Origin: Babylonia areolata
Taxonomy: Eukaryota > Mollusca > Gastropoda > Neogastropoda > Buccinidae
DNA: 64,000 bases
Assembly (NCBI RefSeq): GCF_041734735.1
Contig: NC_134900.1
Coordinates: 29,297,370-29,361,369 of the forward strand
Reading direction: 5' to 3'
This document shows positions 1-11,107 of the stretch, piece by piece (the stretch's first letter is position 1; each line of letters opens with the position of its first letter). The translations under genes were made by a program, and so were the position numbers. The notes beneath the pieces are model-generated. The model was not told the origin of the DNA. It was given only the letters and a program-made list of their open reading frames with translations, and did no database searches.

Positions 1-1045
1 GTGTGTGGGTGTGTGGGTGGGCACCGTGATTGACAGGGAGAGAGTGGGTGTGTGGGTGGGCACTGTGATTGACAGGGAGAGAGTGTGTGGGTGGGTGAGC
101 ACCATGATTGGAAAGGAGAGTGTGTGGGTGGGTGGGCACTGTGATTGACAGGGAGTGTGTGGGTGTGTGGGTGGGCACTGTGATTGACAGGGAGTGTGTG
201 GGTGGGTGGGTGGGCACTGTGATTGACAGGGAGAGAGTGTGGGTGTGTGGGTGGGCACTGTGATTGACAGGGAGTGTGTGGGTGGGCACTGTGATTGACA
301 GGGAGAGAGTGTGGGTGGGTGGGTGGGCACCGTGATTGACAGGGAGAGAGTGGGTGTGGGTGGGCACCGTGATTGACAGGGAGAGAGTGTATGGGTAGGC
401 ACCGTGATTGAGAGAGAGAGTGTGGGTGGGTGGGTGGGCACTGTGATTGACAGGGAGTGAGTGTGTGGGTGGGCACCGTGATTGACAGGGAGTGAGTGTG
501 TGTGAGTGTGGGTGGGCACCGTGATTGACAGGGAGTGTGTGTGGGTGGGCACCATGATTGACAGGGAGTGAGTGTGTGTGTGTGTGGGTGGGCACCGTGA
601 TTGACAGGGAGTGTGTGTGGGTGGGCACCATGATTGACAGGGAGTGAGTGTGTGTGTGTGTGGGTGGGCACCGTGATTGACAGGGAGTGTGTGTGTGTGT
701 GGGTGGGCACCGTGATTGACAGGGAGTGAGTGTGTGGGTGGGTGGGCACCGTGATTGGAAAGGAGAGTGTGTGTGTGGGTGGGTGGGCACTGTGATTGAC
801 AGGGAGTGAGTGTGTGGGTGGGTAGGCACCATGATTGAAAAGGAGAGTGTGTGGGTGGGCACTGTGATTGACAGGGAGTGTGTGGGTGGGCACTGTGATT
901 GACAGGGAGTGTGTGGGTGGGTGGCTGGGAACCGTGATTGACAGGGAGAGAGTGGGTGTGGGTGGGTGGGCACCATGATTGACAGGGAGTGTGTGGGTGG
1001 GTGGGCACCATGATTGACAGGGAGTGAGTGTGTGGGTGGATGCAC
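1..1045. repeat. TG-rich minisatellite, about 25 units
   Basis: Irregular tandem units of about 30-50 bp share a core resembling GTGGGCACCGTGATTGACAG followed by a variable GGGAGAGAGTGTG-type stretch. Units differ mainly in the number of GTGG/GTGT steps. The array begins before the window and lies in the IQSEC intron upstream of exon 2234-2373. No coding signal is seen. Confidence 0.9.
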
Positions 1046-1264
1046 CTGTAGGACGTGAGTGGGAGAATGTCATTTGTTTCTGCTCTGGGCATAGGTTTTT
1101 TTGTGTTTTTTATATATATATATTTTTTTTTATAGATATAGATCTATATATATAGGTCTGTATCTGTGGCCCTCTTCATCATCTTTCTTGCCAGCATCAT
1201 GTGGTAAAACTGACATGCATTATTTATACGTATATAATGGTGCATGTATGCGCACATGCGCATG

Positions 1265-1279
1265 CACACACACACACAT

Positions 1280-1321
<42 letters not shown>

Positions 1322-1451
1322 ACACACACACACACACAGACACACACACACACACACACACACTCACTCACTCACTCACTGTCTATGTCTCTGTCTCCCT
1401 CTCTCTTTCTCTCTCACTCACTCACTCATACATAAGGGTTTATGTGTTTTG

Positions 1452-1483
<32 letters not shown>

Positions 1484-1560
1484 GTAAGGTGTGTGTGTGT
1501 GTGTGTGTGTACATGTGTGTGTACATGCATGTGTGTGTGTGTGCAAGCATGCATGTGTAA
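1265..1560. repeat. Compound microsatellite (CA, CT, TA, TG)
   Basis: A (CA)n tract is followed by CTCA and CT repeats, a (TA)n tract near 1453-1477 and a (TG)n tract near 1490-1560. The long open frames here are only dinucleotide repeats read through. Confidence 0.9.
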
Positions 1561-1699
1561 ATGTGTTGTTTTTTTTTGGGGGGGGGGGTTGTTTTGTTTT
1601 TTTGTGGTGGAGCTGCAGGAATTGATGGATTTCATGTTGGAATTTCCAGTTTTTCTGGACATCTTCACGTTCAGTCCATCTCATTTAGTCAACTTGCAG

Positions 1700-2210
1700 T
1701 GAGTCTGTGTGTTGATCATATCATGACCACTGTTGATCATATCCTTTGTAGTTATATGTTGATCATGACCTGTGTTGATCATGGTCTCTTTGTAATCATA
1801 TGTTGATCAGTAATCATGGCCTGTGTGATGATCATGTGTTGATCATATCATGACCTGTGTGTTGATCATGACCTGTGTGTTGATCATGTGTTGATCATGC
1901 CTAATGTGTCAATCATTGCTGATCATATCATGACCTGTGTGTTGATGACTGTTGATGATGTGTTGCTCCATGATGCTGCGTGTGTTGATGTGTTAATTAT
2001 GTGTTGATAGTGTGTTAATTATGTGTTGATGATGTGTTAACAATGTGTTGATGGAAGTCTTGGTGAAGTATTATGTGTTGATGACGATGTGTTGACAGTG
2101 TGTTGATGGAGTGTTGATGATGTGTTAATTATGTGTTGACAATGTGTTGTTGATGTGTTGACACAATGTGTTGACGAAGTCTTGATGAAGTGTTCGTGAA
2201 GCACTGACCC
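1700..2210. repeat. TGTTGATCAT-type minisatellite
   Basis: Short imperfect units of 15-25 bp built on TGTTGATCATGACCTGTG and GTGTTGATGATGTG continue to about 20 bp before the acceptor of the first IQSEC exon in the window. This array replaces most of the usual pyrimidine-rich region upstream of that exon. Confidence 0.8.
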
Positions 2211-2233
2211 CCCTGACTCGGTGTGTTGTACAG

Positions 2234-2373
2234 GTATCGACGACGGTGACGACGTGGACCCAGACCTGCTGGCGGGGATCTACGAGCGGATCAAGCAGCA
2301 GGAGTTCCGCGCCGGGGTGGACCAGGTGACCCAGGTCATGAAGGTGGAGCAGACCATCGTCGGCAAGAAGCCG
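2234..2373 (+). CDS. IQSEC: IQSEC exon: Sec7-PH linker
   Basis: Acceptor TTGTACAG precedes 2234 and donor GTGAGC follows 2373. The exon opens with two bases that complete a codon and ends in phase 0. It encodes [20 protein letters not shown] and then a segment ending [10 protein letters not shown], the helical linker typical of the family between Sec7 and PH. Confidence 0.93.
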
Positions 2374-3487
2374 GTGAGCTGGCAGGGATCCAATCCACTC
2401 GCTGTCCTTCATGTCGGGGGAGGGGAATCCGGGGGTGTGGAGGGGGGGGGGGGGGGGGGGCTGAGTGGCAGAAAGTTGGACGATGGTGAAGCAGTTACCA
2501 TCTGTGTATAAGATAACTCGACTTACTTTCATGTTTTTCATGAAGCGTATGAATATAGTGAACCCATGTTGACCAGTGCGTTGGGTTACGATGCTGCCAG
2601 ACATCTGCCCAGCAGATGTGATGTAGCGTACGTGTGGATTTGTCTGAATGCAGAAACGCCTCTGTGAGAGAGTGAAACTGACTGATTTCTTTCCAACCTG
2701 TTGTTGCCGCAGCAACTGGTTAATGTCTCACCGATGCCTGGTGTGCTGCTGTAAGCGAATTTCGTTTCTTTGTTTTGTTTATGGTGACTCTTTCACCGAC
2801 AAGTTTATGTGTGTAAAACACTCCCCAGCACCTAGTATTTTAGAAACGATGCTCTCGGTCACAGGGTTTGGTTCTTGTCAAAACAACACAGTGGACTTGT
2901 TCACTTTAAACTCAGTCAGGGCAAATGTGCTGTAGTGGGAAACTGGGTACAGCTGTCGAGCTTTGTTACAATGTGAACAAGAGAGGCAAAGCCTTCAAGA
3001 CTCACTTGTGATACACTGGAAAAAAAAATCCAAGCTTTTTATGTATTGTGTATAATTTCAAAATGTAATATTTCAGATGAGAAAGATCAGTTTAAAGCGA
3101 ATTAAGTCCCCTAGCATTAATTACAGAGTAATTTCCCTTTTTTACCTCTGCCACAAAATGTTTGCAAAATAAATAAAACTTCCATGCTTAGCTAAAGAAG
3201 TTCCTGTTTGAACAAAAAATGATAATAATGACTGCTCTTGTTGTTGGGTCAGAATATCAGATCAAAGTGCCAAGTTTAGAGAATACAAAAAATATAAATA
3301 TAACAGAAAATGCAGTTTGCATTTAATTAGGCTTCTTTTTTTTGTGCCCATCCCAGAGGTGCAATATTGTTTTAAACAAGATGACTGGAAAGAACTGAAT
3401 TTTTCCTATTTTTATGCCAAATTTGGTGTCAACTGACAAAGTATTTGCAGAGAAAATGTCAGTGTTAAAGTTTATCACAGACACACG

Positions 3488-3527
<40 letters not shown>

Positions 3528-6500
3528 GACAACCGAACACCAGGTTAAAACATACACTCACTTTGTTTACACAAGTGAGTCCAAATGGTCTTGTCAACAT
3601 GACCCCTTGATGTCGACAAAAGTTGCCTATGGCAGTGCACTGTCTAGTCAACTAAAGTCACCTGTGGTGGTGAAAGAGTTAATCTTGTTGATGTTGTCGC
3701 AGCAACTGGTCCTGTCTCACTGATGACTGGTGTGCTGCTGTCGGTAAATTTTATTTTTATTTATTTATTTTGTTTGTTTATTTCCAACCTGTTGTTTGCA
3801 GCAACTGGTCCTGTCTCACCGACGCCTGGTGTGCTACTGTCGGCTGTACGAAGTGCACGACCCCAACAAGAAGGAGAAGATCGGCCTGCACCAGAGGGAG
3901 GTGTTCCTCTTCAACGACCTGCTGCTGGTGGGTATATGGCGCCGTGGTGTTCTGTGTGCTGTGGTGGTGTTAGACTGGTTGGGTGCATTATTGCATTGTA
4001 TTGTATTGTATTTCTCTTTTTGTCACAACAGATTTCTCTGTGTGAAATTCGGGCTGCTCTCCCCAGGGAGAGCACGTCGCTACACTACAGCGCCACCCAT
4101 TTTTTTGTATTGTTTTTCCTGCGTGCAGTTTTATTTGTTTTTCCTATCGAAGTGGATTTTTCTACAGAATCTTGCCAGGAGCAACCCTTATGTTGCCGTT
4201 GGTTCTTTTACGTGCACTAAGTGCATGCTGAACACGGGACATTGGTTTATCGTCTCTTCTGAATGACTAGCGTCCAGACCACCACTGAAGGTCTAGTGGA
4301 GGTGGAGAAAATATTGGCAGCTGAGCACTTGCAAAAAAAAAAAAAGGAAATAAAAAGCAGCGTTGGTAATGGTTAAACTGCACCAGTGTGTGAACAACAC
4401 AGACGTCTTTTGATCCCTGCTGTTTATTTACTGATTTCTTTTTATTTTATTTTATTTTATTTTATTTAGTTTTATAAATATATATATGTATTTTTTTTTC
4501 TTCTCAAGGCCTGACTAAGCGCGTTGGTTTACGCTGCTGGTCAGGCATCAGCTTGGCAGATGTGGTGTAGCGTATATGGATTTATCCGAGCGCAGTGACG
4601 CCTCCTTGAGCGACTGAAACTGAAAGTGAAACTGCTGTTTGTGGCGGCAGGTGACCAAGATTTTCAGCAAGAAGAAGACGGGCATCACGTACAACTTCAA
4701 GACGTCCCTCTCCCTGTGCGGCATGCAAGTCTACCTCTTTGAAACTCCACGTCAGTACCCTGCTGCTCTGTGTTTGTGGGTGTGTGGGGGAGGAGGTGTG
4801 TGTGCTGGGGCATGTGTGTGTGTGTGGGGGGGAGGGGGGGTAAGGAAGAGGGTGTTGGGGTATGTGTATGTGTGTGTGTGGGGGGAGGTGTTGGGGTGTG
4901 TATGTTTGAGTGTGTGTGTGGGGGGGGTGAGGGGGGTAAGGAAGAGGGTGTTGGGGTATGTGTATGTGTGTGTGGGGGGGGAGTTGTTGGGGTGTGTGTG
5001 TTTGAGTGTGTGTGGGGGGGGATGTTGGGGTTTGGGAATGAGTGTGTGTGTGTGTCGGGGGGGGGGCGGGGGTGTTTGGGTGTGGGAATGAGTGTGTGTG
5101 TGTGGGGGGGGGGGGGGTTTGGGTGTGGGAATGAGTGTGTGTGTGGGGGGGGGGGGGGGGGTTGGGTGTGGGAATGAGTGTGTGTGTGTTGGGGGGGGGG
5201 GTGTTGGGGTGTGGGAATGAGTGTGTGTGTGGGGAGGGGGCGGGGTGTTGGGGTGTGGGAATGAGTGTGGGGTGGGGACAGGAGGTGTTGGGGGGGGGGG
5301 GGTGTTTGAGTGTGTGTGTTGGGGGGGGATGTTGGAGTGTATGAGTGTGTGTGTGTGTGGGGGGGGGGGGTTGGGGTGTGGGAATGAGTGTGTGTGTGGG
5401 GAGGGGGGGGGTTGGGTTGTAGGAATGAGGGGGGGGGGGGGGGCAGGAGGTGTTGGGGGGTGTGTTTGAGAGTGTGTGTTGGGGGGGGGGATGTTGGGGT
5501 GTGTGTGTGGGGGGGGGAGAGGTGTTGGGGTGTGTGTATGTGTGTGTGTTTGTCCAAGGTGGGTGGGTGGTGGGGGGGGGGGGATGATAATGTTTTGTAG
5601 TGCATATGTGTGTGAATGTGTGTGTGTTTTTGTGCATGTGCACGGCGTAGTGACTTTTGACTGATCACAATATTTGTGTGTGTGCATGTGCATGCACACA
5701 TGTATTTTTGCGTGCTGCTGTTTTTTACACGCATGATGAACAGGACCAACTAAGCTGAAAATATGGCTGGATTTGTTGTGACATCTCCCAGCTGGGATGA
5801 TATTCCTTCATTAAAACATCAAAACAGTTTTTGTCCATAATCTTTTTGTGATTGTTTTTGTGTTCCGTGTTTGTTGTGTGTGATCTGTTTGTGGATAAAA
5901 CATACAGCAGCAGATTTTTTGTGTGTGTGTGTGTGTGTCTAATGGTTGGTCATCTGTGATGCAAAAACACATTTTGTTAAAGACTGAAATACAATTTAGG
6001 TGACATTGTGCCATCTTCCAAAATAAAAGCAGCAATAGCATTGATAAAAAAAAAAAAAAAATACAGGCATTTCCCATTGATGAAATAAATAAATAAAGAT
6101 GTCATGCCCCTGATGGATGGCTGCAGAACCCACTATCTCTGATGACCAGGTAGGGGGTGAGCAGGAAATGTGACCTGTGTGGTGTGGGCAAATAAAATAA
6201 TAATAATAATAATGGTATTTATATAGCGCTGAATCTTGTGCAGAGACAAATTAAAGCGCTTTCACACCAGTCATTCACACGCATGCATAACTCTAAAACT
6301 GGTGAAACTGAAGACAAGGAAGAGGCAGGGAAGGGAGGCTATTTTGGGAAGAGGTGGGTTTTAAGGCCAGACTTGAAAGAGCTGAGTGTGGAGAGTTGAC
6401 GAAGTGAAAGAGAAAGTTCATTCCAATTGCAAGGTCCAGAGACAGAGAAAGAACGGCGGTCAACAGTTGAGTGTTTTTATCTGGGTATGCGTAAACAGGG

Positions 6501-8083
6501 TGGATACGACACTGATCGTAGTGAGTGAGATGGAGTGTCGAAGTGAAGGCAGCCGCAGAGATAGGAAGGGGCAGATTTGTGAATACATTTATAACATAGA
6601 GTGCTGATCTTGTACTTTATTCTGTGTGAGACAGGGAGCCAGTGGAGATGTTGCAATGGTAGTGACCAAAACATGATGTCTGTTGTCCACAGATTACCAG
6701 TACGGCATTCAGCTGACCAATAACCTGGACCGGAAACCCCTCATATCCTTCAACGCCCGCAACGACCACGACCGACAGAAGTTTGTGGAGGACTTGAAAG
6801 AATCTATACTGGAGGTATTGTGCTTGTAGCCATCAGCATGAGCTGTGACAGGTTTGGATCAAAATGTGAGAGTTAACGTGTCTTCGATAACAATGTGACA
6901 GTGACGACAGTATGTCAGTGATAACAATGTGACATTGATGATATGTGCTTGATAAAAATGTGACAGTGACGATATATCAGTGATAACAATGTGACAGTGG
7001 TGTTATGTGCTTGAAAACAATGTGACTGTGACGATATATCAGTGATAACAATGTGACAGTGACAACAGTGTGTCAGTGATAACAATGTTGTCCGTTCTTT
7101 AGTTTAACGTCTTTTCAATGTAAGTGATGTTCGACGAGGGAAGGAAAAAAATTGAGTGGGAGGAGGGGGTGGGGGGGAATTACTGTGTACTCATACCAGT
7201 AAGTGAAAGTGCGTGTGTGTGTGTGTGTTTTGATAACAATGTGACATTGATGATATGTGCTTGATAAAAATGTGACAGAGACAGCAGTATGTCATTTATA
7301 ACAATGTGACAGTGACAGCAGTATGTCATTTATAACAATGTGACAGTGACAGCAATATGTCCTTTATAACAATGCGACAGTGACTACAAGATATCCTTAA
7401 CAATCTGACAGTGACTGCAGTATGTCAGTTATGACAATGTGATAGTGGAACGTCAGTGATAACAATGTGACAGTGATGTGCTGGTGATAATGATGAAATT
7501 GATTGACGACTTGTCAGTGACAATAAGAATGTGACAGTGACAATAATAATAATAATAATATATATATATATATATATCCGTAATAACAACATTACAGCAA
7601 CGTGTCAGTGACAACAGTATGACAGCGACATGTCAACGACAACAACAACAGCAACGACGACGACTGATAACGATCCACCGTGTGTGTGTGTGTGTGTGCG
7701 CGTGCGTGTGTGTGTGTGTGTGTGTGTCTCCCCCGACAGACGAACGGCATGGAGCAGCTCCGCATCGAGGAGGAGATGCAGCGCCACGGGGCCTCGCACA
7801 ACACGCTGGACAAGCACTACGCCAACGACGACTCGCGCGTGCACATGTACGAGCTGGCTAAGCCCCTGCTGGAGCCCTCTAGCAACCGCTTGTCTGCCCC
7901 TGAGTGTGGCCTGAAGAAATCCCCTCTGTCCAACTCTCTCACTGACCTGTCCGCCTCAGGTATGCATGCTGCCTGCCTTGCTTTGCCTTGCCTGTCGCCC
8001 TCTTCCTTCTTCGTGTTCTCTTTTTTTTCTTTTTTCTTTTTTGTAGGGGATGGAAGGGGGTGGGGGGGTGGAGGGGTCTGGGG

Positions 8084-8116
<33 letters not shown>

Positions 8117-11060
8117 AGGGTGCCTGGGGGTGGGGGGGTTCATTATTAATTTTCTTGGCCAGAGGGCTGGATGTAAAAGGAGCACATTGTTGCACAACTC
8201 CTTTACCCTCTTAAAATAGATTTTCAGGGTTTTTTGGTGGGTTTTTTTTTTTCTTGTCTTAGGGTGTTTTTTATGTCTGGTCATTTTTGTGGGGTTTTTT
8301 TGTGTTTTTTTAAGTAAATAAGCTGTGATGGGTGTGCAACAGCTGAGAGGTTAAAGCGTTGGACTTTCTATCTGAGGGTGCCTGGGGTTCGAATCGTCGT
8401 CAGTCACGGCGCCTGGCGGGTTTAAAGGGTTAAAGGGTGGAGATTTTTAAAATTTTTCCTGATCTCCCAGGTGAACTTAAGGTGCCGACCTGCTAGTTGT
8501 GCCTCAACTGCCTTTTTGTGTGTATGATAACGCATGCAGAAGATTGAATATGCAGGGTTAAATATCCCATGATCCATGTCAGGATTCAGTGGTTCATGGG
8601 AACAAGAATGACTGGGCATGCACCCCCCCCCCCCACCCCCCATACCCCACCCACCCAGAAAACAAGAGTATGATTGCCTACAAGGCAGGGGTAAGAACGT
8701 TCATACATGTAAAAAGTCCACTTGTGTCTTTGAGTGAAGATGGTAGTCGCAGCCCACAAGTGAAGAAGAAGTGGGAGAAGTAAGACTTACCCCTGTCAGG
8801 TTAATGAAGAAGAAGAGGTAGAAGTAAGACTTACCCCTGTCAGGTTAATGAAGAAGAAGAGGTAGAAGTAAGACTTACCCCTGTCAGGTTAATGAAGAAG
8901 AAGAGGTAGAAGTAAGACTTACCCCTGTCAGGTTAATGAAGAAGAAGAGGTAGAAGTAAGACTTACCCCTGTCAGGTTAATGAAGAAGAAGTGGTAGAAG
9001 TAAGACTTACCCCTGCCAGGTTAATGAAGAAGAAGTGGGAGAAGTAAGACTTTCCCCTGTCAGGTTAATGAAGAAGAGGTAGAAGTAAGACTTATCCTGT
9101 CAGGTTAATGAAGAAGAAGTGGTAGAAGTAAGACTTACCCCTGTCAGGTTAATGAAGAAGAGGTAGAAGTAAGACTTATCCTGTCAGGTTAATGAAGAAG
9201 AAGTGGTAGAAGTAAGACTTACCCCTGTCAGGTTAATGAAGAAGAGGTAGAAGTAAGACTTACCCCTGTCTGGTTAATGAAGAAGAAGAGGTAGAAGTAA
9301 GACTTACCCCTGTCAGGTTAATGAAGAAGAAGTGGTAGAAGTAAGACTTACCCTGTCTGGTTAATGAAGAAGAAGTGGGAGAAGTAAGACTTACCCCTGT
9401 CAGGTTAATGAAGAAGAAGTGGTAGAAGTAAGACTTACCCCTGTCAGGTTAATGAAGAAGAAGTGGGAGAAGTAAGACTTTCCCCTGTCAGGTTAATGAA
9501 GAAGAAGTGGGAGAAGTAAGACTTACCCCTGTCAGGTTAATGAAGAAGAAGTGGGAGAAGTAAGACTTACCCCTGTCAGGTTAATGAAGAAGAAGTGGGA
9601 GAAGTAAGACTTACCCCTGTCTGGTTAATGAAGAAGTGGTAGAAGTAAGACTTACCCCTGTCAGGTTAATGAAGAAGAAGTGGTAGAAGTAAGACTTACC
9701 CCTGTCAGGTTAATGAAGAAGAAGTGGTAGAAGTAAGACTTACCCCTGTCAGGTTAATGAAGAAGAAGTGGTAGAAGTAAGACTTACCCCTGTCAGGTTA
9801 ATGAAGAAGAGGTAGAAGTAAGACTTACCCCTGTCAGGTTAATGAAGAAGTGGTAGAAGTAAGACTTACCCCTGCCAGGTTAAAGAGTAGCGTTCATTTA
9901 ATTTTGGGGCACAGAAGTAAGTGATGGACTTCAGTTGTTGTTTTTAGCATTTTACAACAGCTTTTTTTTATTTTTTATTCTTTTCTCGTTTTTTTGGTGG
10001 TTGGTTTTTTTTTAGCATTTTACTACAGTTTTAACGAGGATTATTCAGAAACTGTTTTGTGCTCTTTTTTGGATAGCAGGTTTACAGTGGTGTTGGGTGC
10101 AGTCAGCCTTGTTTCAAAGGAGTTTTGTCTTGAGATGATGATCCTGTACAAGTTTGTACACACGGCAACTGTGTTTGAACGTGTGTTGATGCAGGTCTAT
10201 TTATGTGGTATTTTTGGACTCGGGAGGTCAAAAACTATACAGAAAGATGTGCTACACACATTATCTCCACATGTCCATTTTTAGCCAATTTTGCAGGTCG
10301 CGACCTGAAACAATAGTGAAAATTTTGAAAAGCCGGTTAAAAGTTGTTCAAGGTCCCATAAACTTCATGGCCATTGGGGCAGTGAATTGATATCCACTGT
10401 GTCTAGGGCTGGGCACAGGAAGGCGGGGGTAGGGGGTGGGGAGGGGACCAATCGTCTCCTTCCTCCGTATAACTTTCACCAGCCAAAGTCAGGTACTCAT
10501 TCACACGTCGGCAGTGTCGGGGGGAAAATCCAAGTGAAGTGCGGTTCCCCAAAGGACACATCGCCATGGCCAGACCAGGGCCTTAACTCACTCAGTACGG
10601 CCAGTCCTCTCTTCTCCTCTACACAGACCCCTCGGATGTCCAGTGGGTGTCTGAATGACCCAACCTTTAGCTTCCGTCGTCAGAATTGTGGTATTCTTTG
10701 TCAACATTCACCTCTTCAGTATAAGAGCCTTCCACTTGCAATATTTTGATGATGGTAATTTGGGTGAAACGCTGTTAACGTCGTCTCTTTCGCCGTTCGT
10801 ATGGAGAGAGTTAAACCCAGGTCTGTGGTGAACACTGGGTCACAAATCCAGGGCCTGATTCTGCCGCGGTGCTTGTCTTAGAGCGTGTGTGTGTGTGTGT
10901 TCTTCCACCTTAAAACTGTTAATTTCAGCGGTGTTTGAATTGTATGTGGGTTATAGATTTATTTGGCTTTATGCATCAAAATGAACAGGGAAAAGGTTTC
11001 AAAAGATTTCATGAGTGAGTTGTTCACCTTTTTTTTTTTTTTTATCAGTTACCGATTGAT

Positions 11061-11107
<47 letters not shown>

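Noticed and set aside
4582-5749. Open frames of 315-353 residues rich in His, Thr and Pro on the - strand
   Set aside because: They are the complement of the G/TG-rich minisatellite at 4775-5590; no domain, and the other frames are equally open.
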